This document shows, piece by piece, positions 1 to 7,649 of a stretch of 20,945 bases of DNA. This DNA comes from JARFPW01 sp035464655 (lineage in GTDB: Bacteria; Gemmatimonadota; Gemmatimonadetes; Palauibacterales; Palauibacteraceae): contig DATHRZ010000019.1 of NCBI GenBank assembly GCA_035464655.1, forward strand, positions 1 through 20,945, read 5' to 3'. The notes under the pieces are model-generated. The model did no database searches, was not told the DNA's origin, and saw nothing but the letters and a program-made list of their open reading frames with translations. A program made the translations under genes and the position numbers. How positions within the stretch are numbered: the stretch's first letter is position 1; each line of letters opens with the position of its first letter.

Positions 1-1310
1 AGCGCAAGCCGTGGGTGAAGACCAGCCTGGCGCCAGGGTCGAAGGTCGTGAGCGATTATCTCGAGCGCGCCGGCTTGCAGCAATCGCTCGATGCACTCGG
101 GTTCAACCTGGTGGGTTATGGCTGCACGACCTGCATCGGGAACAGCGGGCCGCTGCCCGTACCGATCTCCGAGGCGATCCACGAGCACGACCTGACCGTG
201 TGCTCCGTGCTGTCGGGCAACCGGAACTTCGAGGGGCGGATCAACCCTGACACGCGCGCCAATTACCTCGCGTCGCCGCCGCTCGTCGTCGCTTACGCGC
301 TGGCCGGCCGGATGGACATCGACCTGTACGAGGAACCGCTCGGCGCGGACCCGGACGGTGAGTCCGTCTACCTGCGCGACCTCTGGCCGTCGCAGGAGGA
401 GATCCGCGAGACGATTCGCGACTCGGTCAAGACCGAGCAGTTCGAGTCGGAGTACGCCGACGTGTTCCGGGGCGACGAGCAGTGGCGCGAGCTGCCCATT
501 CCCGAGGGTGACCGCTACGCGTGGGACCCCGAGTCGACCTATGTCCGCCTCCCCCCGTTTTTCCAGGGGATGAAGGCCGAGCCCGAACCGCTACGCGACA
601 TCGAGGGGGCGCGCGTTCTCGCGCTGGTCGGCGACTCGGTCACCACCGATCACATCTCGCCCGCCGGCGCGATCGCCAGGGACTCGCCCGCCGCCCGCTA
701 CCTGGTGGAGCACGGCGTCGCGAACCGCGACTTCAACTCCTACGGTTCGCGGCGCGGCAACCACGAGGTGATGATGCGCGGCACGTTCGCCAACGTGCGC
801 CTGCGCAACCGCCTGGTGCCCGATATCGAGGGCGGGTGGACCCGCCACCTGCCGGACGGCGAGGAGTTGACGATCTACGACGCCGCCATGCGCTATCGCG
901 ACGAGGGCGTTCCGCTCATTCTGATCGCCGGCACGGAGTACGGGACGGGCTCGTCGCGCGACTGGGCCGCCAAGGGCCCCGCCCTGCTCGGCGTGCGCGC
1001 CGTGATCGCGGCCGGCTACGAGCGCATTCACCGCAGCAACCTGATCGGTATGGGCGTGATCCCTCTTCAGTTCGAAGACGGGAAGCGCGCCGAGGACTAC
1101 GGCCTCGACGGCACCGAGGTCTACGACCTGTCGGGTATCGCCGACGGATTGCGGCCCGGTGGCACGGTGACGGTCGTCGCCCGACCCGCCGACGGGAACC
1201 CGATCGCCTTCGACGCGCACGTAAGGATCGATACCGCCGTCGAACTCGAATACATGCGCAACGGCGGCATCCTGCAGACCGTCCTGCGCCAGCTTCTGGA
1301 GACATCATGA
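1..1310 (+). CDS. acnA: Aconitate hydratase, 3' part (partial at window edge)
   Basis: Aconitase isomerises citrate to isocitrate in the TCA cycle, in the cytoplasm, using a [4Fe-4S] cluster. The frame is open from base 3 to the TGA at 1308-1310, so the gene begins before the window and the GTG at 15 is an internal Val. The visible ~435 residues open with RKPWVKTSLAPGSKVV. They then carry GCTTCIGNSGPL with two cluster cysteines, VLSGNRNFEGRINP, and the swivel domain with GDSVTTDHISPAG, NSYGSRRGNHEVMMRGTFAN and GTEYGTGSSRDWAAKG. This is the AcnA/IRP layout, with catalytic core before swivel, and not AcnB. The first cluster cysteine lies upstream of the window. The stop overlaps the ATG of the next gene (ATGA), so the two are probably translationally coupled. 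Identification is secure; only the symbol acnA versus acn is conventional. Confidence 0.96.
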   Translation, partial: RKPWVKTSLAPGSKVVSDYLERAGLQQSLDALGFNLVGYGCTTCIGNSGPLPVPISEAIHEHDLTVCSVLSGNRNFEGRINPDTRANYLASPPLVVAYALAGRMDIDLYEEPLGADPDGESVYLRDLWPSQEEIRETIRDSVKTEQFESEYADVFRGDEQWRELPIPEGDRYAWDPESTYVRLPPFFQGMKAEPEPLRDIEGARVLALVGDSVTTDHISPAGAIARDSPAARYLVEHGVANRDFNSYGSRRGNHEVMMRGTFANVRLRNRLVPDIEGGWTRHLPDGEELTIYDAAMRYRDEGVPLILIAGTEYGTGSSRDWAAKGPALLGVRAVIAAGYERIHRSNLIGMGVIPLQFEDGKRAEDYGLDGTEVYDLSGIADGLRPGGTVTVVARPADGNPIAFDAHVRIDTAVELEYMRNGGILQTVLRQLLETS

Positions 1311-3484
1311 GAACCGCATCCGCCGCCGTCCTGCTTCTTTCCGTGTCGGTCCTCTCCGCCTGCGGTGGCAGTGCGCCGCCCCCGGCAGTCGAACTCACCC
1401 CGGCCGAAGCCACGCCGCCACGGCTCGCGCCGCCCAACGGCGCGGTCTCGCTGTCCCACAATGTCGAACTGACGGGCTCCGAGATGGGCACCATGTGGAC
1501 TTTCGAGGGCGCGCCCGTCGACCGATGGGAGGAGCAATACGGATTCCGGCCGTCCGCCGAGTGGTTGGAGCACGCCCGGCTCAGCTCGCTGCGCTACGGC
1601 GAGTTCTGTTCGGCATCGTTCGTCTCGGAGCGCGGCCTCGTGATGACGAACCATCACTGCGCGCGCTCGTGCGTCGACGCCGTCGATCAGGCGGGTGAGG
1701 ACTTTCTGCGAGACGGGTTCCTCGCCCGCGACACGTCGGAGGAGCGCCGCTGTCCCGGCCTCCACCTCGACCAGCTCGTCGCCGTCACCGACGTCACTGA
1801 ACGACTGATCGCCGACGACGAAACGCTGTCGGCCGCCGAGCGCGCCGCCGCCGTCGAGACGCTGTCCGAGGAACTCGAGGCCGATTGCGAGGCGGGCTCC
1901 GGCCGCACCTGCCAGGTCGTCTCGCTCTACCACGGCGGCCGGTACATGCTGTACGAGTACCGCCGGTATCCCGACATCCGTCTCGTGTTCGCGCCCGAGC
2001 TCCAGGCCGGCTTCTACGGCGGCGACCCCGACAACTTCACCTATCCGCGCTACGCCCTCGACGTATCGTTCGTGAGGGCCTGGGACACCGACGGCCGTCC
2101 CGTCGAGTCGCCGAACCACTTCGGCTGGGATCCCGAGGGAGCCGACGAGGGTGAGGTCGTGTTCGTGACCGGCCATCCCGGCTCGACCAGTCGGCAGATC
2201 ACCGTGTCGCAGTTCATGTACGAGCGGGAGATCCGGCATCCGTTGCTACTCGCCTTCTTCGACCGACGCCTCGAGGTCCTGCACGCGATCACCGATCCCG
2301 ACCGGCGGCGCGAGCTGTCGAACGTGATCTTCAGCCTCGAGAACAGCCAGAAGCTGTTTCGGGGAGAGCTCGCGGGCCTGCGCTCCGATTCCCTGCTCGC
2401 CCGCAAGATCCGCTGGGAGCGAGAGCTGCGCGATCGCCTCGCCGGCGACGCGGACGCCGCCCGGCGGTTCGCCGGCCTGTGGGACGGCATCTCCGAGCTC
2501 CAGGCCGACAAGGCACGGCTGTACCCTAGCATCGTGATCGACAACACCGACAACCTGTTCGCGTCCGAGCACCTGCGGCTCGCCGCCGCGATCAACGGCT
2601 GGGTCGACCAGATGGCGCTCCCGGCCGACGAGCGAGCGGCACCGTTCTCCGGCGATGCCGCCGGGCAGACCAGGGCGCGCATCCTCGAATCGGGCCCGAT
2701 CGACGTCGGTCATTCGGCCGGCATGCTCGCCGGACGCCTGGCGATCGCGAGCGAGTGGCTGGGCGCGGATAATCCCCTCGTGTCGGCGGTGCGATCGGGG
2801 GAGTCTCCGGAAGAGGCGGCCCGGCGGCTGATCGCGAGCTCGCGCATCGACGACGCGGACTTCCGGCGCCGCGCCATCGAGCTCGATCCCGCCGAGCTCG
2901 CCGCGCTCGACGACCCGCTCCTCGACCTCGCCCGCGGCGTCCGAGATGTCGGCCAGCGCGCCGGCGAGGAGTGGACGACGGTGATCGAGCGCGAGGAGGC
3001 GGCCAGCGAGCGCTTCGCACAGGCCGTGTTCCGGGCCTTCGGCACCGATCTGCCGCCCGACGCCACGTTCACGCTGCGCATCACCGATGGCACCGTCGAG
3101 CGCTACGAGTACAACGGCACCTTCGCGCCGCCCAAGACGACGATCCACGGCCTGTACGCCCGCTCGGCCGAGTTCGACGACGAAGACCCGTGGACGCTGC
3201 CCGCGGCGTGGCGAGCCGCCGCCGACCGGGTCGACATGAATACGCCGCTCAACTTCGTCTCGACGAACGACATCACGGGCGGCAACAGCGGCAGCCCCCT
3301 GATCGACCGCGATGCCCGCATCGTCGGCCTCGCGTTCGACGGCAACGTCGAATCGTTCCCCAACGAGTTCCTGTTCGGCGCGACGGGGGGACGCACGGTC
3401 TCCGTGCATTCGGCGGGGATTCTGGAAGCGCTGCGATCGGTGTACGGGGCGGAGCGTCTGGCGGAGGAATTGCTCGGTAATTGA
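1307..3484 (+). CDS. S46 family dipeptidyl-peptidase, lipoprotein (DPP7-like)
   Basis: A 725-residue protein of normal length for family S46 (DPP7/DPP11, about 720 aa). These serine exopeptidases remove dipeptides from peptides outside the cytoplasm. The start is the ATG at 1307, overlapping the aconitase stop; it gives a lipoprotein signal peptide with lipobox LSAC (Cys19), so the protein should be anchored in the envelope. The catalytic triad is visible: His in MTNHHC (H116/H117), Asp252 in ALDVSFVRAW after GGDPDNFTYPRY, and Ser661 in TGGNSGSPLI. The residue 18 positions after the serine, in GLAFDGN, is Gly. In this family Gly there goes with hydrophobic P1 preference (DPP7) and Arg with acidic preference (DPP11), so a DPP7-like specificity is inferred. 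Coupling to aconitase probably reflects position rather than shared pathway. A large hairpin follows the stop. Confidence 0.93.
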   Translation: MRTASAAVLLLSVSVLSACGGSAPPPAVELTPAEATPPRLAPPNGAVSLSHNVELTGSEMGTMWTFEGAPVDRWEEQYGFRPSAEWLEHARLSSLRYGEFCSASFVSERGLVMTNHHCARSCVDAVDQAGEDFLRDGFLARDTSEERRCPGLHLDQLVAVTDVTERLIADDETLSAAERAAAVETLSEELEADCEAGSGRTCQVVSLYHGGRYMLYEYRRYPDIRLVFAPELQAGFYGGDPDNFTYPRYALDVSFVRAWDTDGRPVESPNHFGWDPEGADEGEVVFVTGHPGSTSRQITVSQFMYEREIRHPLLLAFFDRRLEVLHAITDPDRRRELSNVIFSLENSQKLFRGELAGLRSDSLLARKIRWERELRDRLAGDADAARRFAGLWDGISELQADKARLYPSIVIDNTDNLFASEHLRLAAAINGWVDQMALPADERAAPFSGDAAGQTRARILESGPIDVGHSAGMLAGRLAIASEWLGADNPLVSAVRSGESPEEAARRLIASSRIDDADFRRRAIELDPAELAALDDPLLDLARGVRDVGQRAGEEWTTVIEREEAASERFAQAVFRAFGTDLPPDATFTLRITDGTVERYEYNGTFAPPKTTIHGLYARSAEFDDEDPWTLPAAWRAAADRVDMNTPLNFVSTNDITGGNSGSPLIDRDARIVGLAFDGNVESFPNEFLFGATGGRTVSVHSAGILEALRSVYGAERLAEELLGN

Positions 3485-3488
3485 GTGA

Positions 3489-3567
3489 GGGAGAGGCACC
3501 TTCCTCCGCGCGCTGGCGACCGGCTGGACGGCGCCGCTCAATGCGCGCTCCGGAAGGTGCCTCTCCC
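3489..3567 (+). terminator. Hairpin after the S46 peptidase gene (shared-loop element 1)
   Basis: Arms 3489-3504 and 3552-3567 are a perfect 16-bp inverted repeat (GGGAGAGGCACCTTCC and its complement). After a 3x3 internal mismatch the stem continues with GCGCGC (3508-3513 with 3543-3548). The apical part, 3514-3542, is the reverse complement of the loop of the hairpin at 3690-3765. It starts 4 bp after the peptidase stop, so a terminator role is likely, but there is no T-run. It could instead be a REP-like dispersed element. Confidence 0.6.
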
Positions 3568-3689
3568 CCAATTTCACCGGGCACCCCCCGCGAGACAGTC
3601 GGGCTGCCCTGCACCGCTCCCCGCGGGAATATCCATCCCCTCCAGAGCGCCGCGGAGTGGGGATCGCGGGCTCCCCCACGTGTGCATGG
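3568..3689. other. Convergent intergenic spacer between the two hairpins
   Basis: No credible reading frame on either strand. It holds smaller imperfect inverted repeats, for example CCCCCA at 3673-3678 with TGGGGG at 3687-3692, and a bulged pairing between the ATCCCCTCC stretch near 3634-3642 and GGAGTGGGGAT near 3655-3665. With the flanking large hairpins, nearly the whole 283-bp gap between the converging genes can fold. Confidence 0.45.
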
Positions 3690-3765
3690 GGGGTCGCGCC
3701 TCCGGGAGGGAGCATTGAGCGGCGACGTCCAGCCGGTCGCGGCTCCCTCCCGGAGGTGCGACCCC
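3690..3765 (-). terminator. Hairpin after the ETF-QO gene (shared-loop element 2)
   Basis: Arms 3690-3713 and 3742-3765 pair over 24 bp with a single G-T pair, closing a 28-base loop at 3714-3741. It begins 2 bp beyond the ETF-QO stop codon, consistent with a terminator for that leftward gene, but no T-run follows. The loop matches the reverse complement of element 1's loop at 26 of 27 bases while the arms differ, so the two elements are members of one repeat family facing each other. Confidence 0.6.
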
Positions 3766-3767
3766 GC

Positions 3768-5447
3768 CTACATCCGCTGGTAAGAAGGCCCGCTACCCCC
3801 TTCGCGCGGCGTCCACCGCGGTCCCAGCACGTCCGTCGCCCGGCAGTCGATGCAGTTGGGGGCGTTCACGACGAGCCCACCCTCCGGCGTCCATTCGTAG
3901 ACGCCGGCCGGGCACAGGTGGGTGTAGAGATCGCCCAGCTCGCGCGGAACGTGCCTGGGGGGAATGAGGTGCGAGGGGATGTCGTCGCGCGTCGTATTTC
4001 CGGAGCGGAAAACCGCGTCGACCTTGCTGAACGTGGTCTCGCCGTCGGGCTGGAAGTCGGGCTCGGGGACGGGGATCTTCGGCTCGGCGGCGTCCTCCTC
4101 GACGGCGATCCGCCCGCCGGGGATCCGCCCGCCGGTCGCGATGGCGACGGCGCTCTTTAGCCCGCCGGCGTAGAAGCCCGATTTGAAAGCGAGCCGCATG
4201 TTCCGGCGGCGCCGCAGGTCGCGACCGACCACGCTGTCGCGCACGGCCGCATCGTAACCGGCCAGGCGCGCGCTGGTCGTCTCGCCCGCCTTCAGGGCGG
4301 CGAAGATGGCGCGGGCCGCGAACATCCCCGACAGCATCGCGTAGTGGATGCCCTTGAGCGACGGAACGTCGACGAGTCCGGCGGCGTCGCCCGCCAGCAC
4401 GAGGCCGTCGCCGGTCATCCGCTCGGGCAGCGAGTACCAGCCGCCCTCGGGAATCGTGCGCGCGCCCCACTCGACCATCTTGCCACCCTCGAGCGCCTCG
4501 CGGAACAGGGGGTGGCCTTTCATGCGCTGGAGAAGCTCGTGTACGTCGAGGGTGTTCTCGCGGTAGTCGAGTCCCACGACGAGGCCGAGGGCCACGAGAT
4601 CGTCGCCCATGGGGTACATGAACGAGCCGCCGAAGGCGCTGTTGGGCAACGGCCAGCCGAGCGTGTGCACCACGTCCTCGAGCGGACGCGGCACCTCCCA
4701 CAGCTCCTTCACCCCGAGGGCGTAGATTTGTGGGTTGGGCGCGCCTACCTCCTGGTCGCGCCGCCATGCCTGGGTGAGCGGACCGCGCGTCCCCTCGCAC
4801 AGCACGGTGACCCGGGCCGTGACGTCGGTGGCGGGCATGTGGCCATCGCCGGGTGTGCCGTCGCGCTGGAGCCCGGCGGGGGTCGTCCGCACGCCTACGA
4901 CCCGGTTGCCGTCCATCAGCAGAGCGTCGGCCGGGAAGCCGGTGAACACGTTGACGCCCGCCGCCTCGGCCCGTTCGCCCATCCAGCGGACGATCTCACA
5001 GATCGAGCCGACGTGGTTTCCGTGGTTGCGCATGGGCGGGGGCGTCGGCAGGCGGATCTTGCTCCCCTCCGTGAGCAGGTAGACGCGCTCTCCCTTTACC
5101 TCCCCCCGGAGCGGCAGATCGGCCACGTCGACATCGGGGAACAGCTCGCGCAGGGGCCCGATGTCGACGACGGCCCCCGACAGGCAGTGCTCGCCCAGGC
5201 TGCCGGATTTCTCGAGCACTCCGATCTCGATCGGCCCGAGATCGCCGCTTCGCTCGCCCTCGTCGGCCACGAGGCGCGCGAGCTCGATCGCGCCGGCCAG
5301 ACCGGCGGGGCCGCCGCCGACGAACAGCACGTCCATCGGCACGGCCTCGTCGTCGGGCGGCTCGCGGCGGATCAGCCGGGCGACGGGCAGATCGGGCTGA
5401 TAGGCGCGGGGCTCGAAGGTATCGTTCGTCGAACGGTCGGGTGTCAT
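3768..5447 (-). CDS. Electron transfer flavoprotein-ubiquinone oxidoreductase
   Basis: A 559-residue ETF-QO, of family length. It passes electrons from reduced ETF (fatty-acid and amino-acid oxidation) to quinone at the membrane. The FAD dinucleotide fold is at residues 39-50 (DVLFVGGGPAGL); further FAD contacts are seen in GLVLAGDAAGLVDVPSLKGIH. The C-terminal ferredoxin-like region has CPAGVYEW (Cys512), then NCIDCRAT (Cys532, Cys535) and the terminal GGSGPSYQ motif. The family pattern at this point is CxxCxxC, but here the last ligand is Thr538, codon ACG at 3836-3834. The cluster therefore lacks one canonical cysteine. The ATG at 5447 leaves 37 residues before the FAD motif; Met38 is a possible but less likely start. 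No etfAB genes are in view. It is divergent from nhaA and convergent with the S46 peptidase gene. Confidence 0.92.
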   Translation of the reverse strand: MTPDRSTNDTFEPRAYQPDLPVARLIRREPPDDEAVPMDVLFVGGGPAGLAGAIELARLVADEGERSGDLGPIEIGVLEKSGSLGEHCLSGAVVDIGPLRELFPDVDVADLPLRGEVKGERVYLLTEGSKIRLPTPPPMRNHGNHVGSICEIVRWMGERAEAAGVNVFTGFPADALLMDGNRVVGVRTTPAGLQRDGTPGDGHMPATDVTARVTVLCEGTRGPLTQAWRRDQEVGAPNPQIYALGVKELWEVPRPLEDVVHTLGWPLPNSAFGGSFMYPMGDDLVALGLVVGLDYRENTLDVHELLQRMKGHPLFREALEGGKMVEWGARTIPEGGWYSLPERMTGDGLVLAGDAAGLVDVPSLKGIHYAMLSGMFAARAIFAALKAGETTSARLAGYDAAVRDSVVGRDLRRRRNMRLAFKSGFYAGGLKSAVAIATGGRIPGGRIAVEEDAAEPKIPVPEPDFQPDGETTFSKVDAVFRSGNTTRDDIPSHLIPPRHVPRELGDLYTHLCPAGVYEWTPEGGLVVNAPNCIDCRATDVLGPRWTPREGGSGPSYQRM

Positions 5448-5562
5448 GATTCGATGGCTCTCGCGTGCGGATTCGCGGACACGCCGGCTTGCGGCGTCGG
5501 GTCGAAGGCCGTCAAGATGACCCGCATCGTTTCGAGTGTCCAGCCATCAGAGCGGAGTCGCC
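5448..5562. promoter_or_regulatory. Divergent promoter region, ETF-QO / nhaA
   Basis: This 115-bp gap separates two divergent genes and must contain both promoters unless these lie inside the coding regions. I see no hexamer pair close enough to consensus to name on either strand, and no obvious operator repeat. The call rests on gene arrangement only. Confidence 0.4.
5554..5557 (+). promoter_or_regulatory. Ribosome binding site deciding the nhaA start
   Basis: GGAG lies 5 bases before the GTG at 5563. The longer frame's GTG at 5536 and the internal ATG at 5590 have no comparable upstream purine run, so 5563 is preferred. Confidence 0.5.
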
Positions 5563-6903
5563 GTGCGCAACGTGACGAGCTATGGCAGCATGCGGGTCTC
5601 GCGCGCGTTCATCGAGTACCTGCAGGCCGAGGCGGCCGGCGGGATCATCATGATGAGCGCCGCGGCCCTCGCGCTGGTGGTCGCCAACAGCGCGCTGGCG
5701 GGCACCTACGAAACGTTCTGGCACCAGTACGCGGGTCTGTCGTTCGCCGGCTGGGCGCTCGAGTTGTCGCTGCATCACTGGGTCAACGATGGCCTGATGG
5801 CAGTGTTCTTCTTCCTGGTTGGCCTCGAGATCAAGCGCGAGTTGTTGTTCGGCGAGCTCGCCTCGCCCCGACGGGCCGCGCTTCCGGTGATCGCCGCGCT
5901 CGGAGGCGCCGCGGTTCCGGCCCTCATCTACGTCGCGTTCAACGCGGGCGGCGAGCATCCGCAGGGCTGGGGAGTGCCGATGGCGACCGACATCGCCTTC
6001 GCCGTGACCGTGCTCGCGCTGCTCGGCAGCCGCGCTCCCCTGTGGCTCAAGTCGTTCGTCACGGCGCTCGCGATCGCCGACGACATCATGGCCGTCCTCG
6101 TGATCGCGGTGTTCTACTCCGGGGCCCTCGACCTAGTGGCCATCGCCTGGGCGACCGGATGCGCGTTCGCGCTCGCGGCGCTGAACCTGAGCCGGGTCAT
6201 GCGGCCCGCCCCGTACGTGCTCATCGGCATCGTGATGTGGTACTTCGTGCTCCAGTCGGGCGTCCACGCGACGATCGCCGGAGTGGTGACGGCGGCGTTC
6301 GTCCCCGCGTCGCTCGGGCGCGCCGCCGAGCGCCTGCGCGACAGCGCCGTCGAGATTCGCCAGCTGGCGCGCGAGTTGACGGAGGCCGAAGGTCTCCGTG
6401 AGGCGTGGGAGGTGATCGACGAGCGCGAGGCGGAGCTCGAGGACATCGCGCATGCGGTCAGCCGACAGAGCGCCCCGCTCTACCGCCTCGAGCACGCGAT
6501 TCACCCCTGGTCGGCCTACGTCATCCTGCCCGTGTTCGCGTTCGCCAACGCAGGGATCCAGATCTCGTTGTCGGGACTCGGAGCCACACTCACGACGCCG
6601 CTGGCCCTCGGCATCATGCTCGGCCTGTTCCTCGGCAAGCAGGTCGGGATCACGGGGGCCGCATGGCTGGCGGTGCGGCTCGGCGCGGGCACTCTGCCCG
6701 AGGGCGCGCGCTGGAGCCAGATCTGGGGCGGCGCGGCGCTGGCCGGCATCGGGTTCACGATGTCGATCTTCATCGCGGCCCTCGCCTTCCCCGATACGGG
6801 CACGCTACAGGTGGCGAAGCTCGCCGTCGTGATCGGCTCGCTCGCTTCGGCGGCGGCAGGCGTCGCCCTGTTGTCGCTCGCCAACCGCCCGGACGAGGCC
6901 TGA
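5563..6903 (+). CDS. nhaA: Na+/H+ antiporter NhaA
   Basis: NhaA exchanges cytoplasmic Na+ (or Li+) for external H+ across the inner membrane and controls pH and sodium. From the GTG at 5563 it is 446 residues. Family landmarks are GGIIMMSAAALALVVANS in TM1, NDGLMAVFFFLVGLEIKREL, ATDIAFAVTVLALLGSR with Asp143 (E. coli Asp133), and AIADDIMAV with the adjacent Asp173-Asp174 pair that binds the cation (E. coli Asp163-Asp164). Later come SGVHATIAGV, RLEHAIHPW and GIGFTMSIFIAALAF. Between SGVHATIAGV and RLEHAIHPW sits a charged, probably helical insert absent from the E. coli protein; similar inserts occur in other NhaAs. Alternative starts are 5536 and 5590. The acyltransferase gene begins 2 bases after the stop, so both are probably one transcript. 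Confidence 0.95.
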   Translation: MRNVTSYGSMRVSRAFIEYLQAEAAGGIIMMSAAALALVVANSALAGTYETFWHQYAGLSFAGWALELSLHHWVNDGLMAVFFFLVGLEIKRELLFGELASPRRAALPVIAALGGAAVPALIYVAFNAGGEHPQGWGVPMATDIAFAVTVLALLGSRAPLWLKSFVTALAIADDIMAVLVIAVFYSGALDLVAIAWATGCAFALAALNLSRVMRPAPYVLIGIVMWYFVLQSGVHATIAGVVTAAFVPASLGRAAERLRDSAVEIRQLARELTEAEGLREAWEVIDEREAELEDIAHAVSRQSAPLYRLEHAIHPWSAYVILPVFAFANAGIQISLSGLGATLTTPLALGIMLGLFLGKQVGITGAAWLAVRLGAGTLPEGARWSQIWGGAALAGIGFTMSIFIAALAFPDTGTLQVAKLAVVIGSLASAAAGVALLSLANRPDEA

Positions 6904-6904
6904 C

Positions 6905-7648
6905 GTGCTGCGGATGGCCGCCAGCGGCGCCGTCTGGATCGTCTGGCTGCTCGTCTCAGCCGTTTGGACGCCGGTCGTGGCCGCGACCTGGGGCCTGACG
7001 GTCTGGTGGGACGAGCGCCGCTGGTGGACGAGCCGGGTGTTCCGCCGCGGGGCGAATCTGCTCGTGTTCCTCAATCCGTTCTGGCGCGTGAAGATCGAGG
7101 GGGAGCTACCCGACCTCGACAGCGCTCCGTTCGTCGCGGTGTGCAACCACGAGTCGCTCGCCGACGTGCTGATCGTCGGCACCCTGCCCTTCGAGATGAA
7201 GTGGCTGTCGAAGGCCGAGATCGCCCGGCTCCCATTCGTCGGCTGGATGATGAAGATGGCCGGCGACGTGACGGTGCATCGCTTCGACCGACGGAGCCGC
7301 GGGGCCTCCTACGACGCGCTCATCGAGTGGCTCAAGCGAGGCTCGTCGGTGATGATGTTTCCCGAGGGCACGCGCTCGCGCACCGGCGAGATGCTGCCCT
7401 TCCGCAGCGGCGCCTTCCGCCTCGCGATCGATACGGGCCGGCCCATACAGCCCCTGGCGGTAAGCGGTACGCGAGACGCCATCCGCGCCGACTCGCTCGT
7501 GTTCGGGCGGGCGCGGGTCACGCTCCGCATCCTGCCGCAGGTGCCGACCGCCGGCCTGGGCGACGAGGACGTCGACGACCTCAGCGACAGGGTGCGGGCG
7601 ATCATCGAGGCTGCCCGTGTGCCTCTGTCACCCGGAGCTGAAGACTAG
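6905..7648 (+). CDS. 1-acyl-sn-glycerol-3-phosphate acyltransferase (PlsC family)
   Basis: A 247-residue LPLAT/PlsC-type acyltransferase, the membrane enzyme that adds the second acyl chain to lysophosphatidic acid to make phosphatidic acid. A hydrophobic N-terminal anchor spans about residues 8-35. The catalytic HX4D motif is NHESLAD (His82, Asp87). The substrate-binding block is KAEIARLPFVGWMMKMAGDVTVHRFDR, and the third motif is FPEGTRSRTG (152-161). The start is GTG at 6905, with an ATG at 6914 possible. It follows nhaA by 1 bp, suggesting coexpression. Its stop is only 1 bp from the stop of the convergent barrel gene, leaving no room for a separate terminator. Exact acyl-acceptor specificity cannot be read from sequence. 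Confidence 0.9.
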   Translation: MLRMAASGAVWIVWLLVSAVWTPVVAATWGLTVWWDERRWWTSRVFRRGANLLVFLNPFWRVKIEGELPDLDSAPFVAVCNHESLADVLIVGTLPFEMKWLSKAEIARLPFVGWMMKMAGDVTVHRFDRRSRGASYDALIEWLKRGSSVMMFPEGTRSRTGEMLPFRSGAFRLAIDTGRPIQPLAVSGTRDAIRADSLVFGRARVTLRILPQVPTAGLGDEDVDDLSDRVRAIIEAARVPLSPGAED

Positions 7649-7649
7649 G

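Noticed and set aside
15..17. GTG as the start of the aconitase gene
   Set aside because: The frame is open before it and RKPWVKTSLAPGS continues the family sequence, so the gene starts upstream of the window.
2246..3715. A 489-codon open frame on the minus strand
   Set aside because: It is antisense to the S46 gene, whose catalytic motifs and signal peptide are clear; long antisense frames are expected at this GC content.
4344..6401. A 685-codon open frame on the plus strand
   Set aside because: It runs antisense through ETF-QO and out of frame through nhaA, both of which have unmistakable family motifs.
6300..6500. NhaA charged insert as a novel domain
   Set aside because: Inserts of similar size occur at this loop in many NhaA proteins; it is probably ordinary variation.
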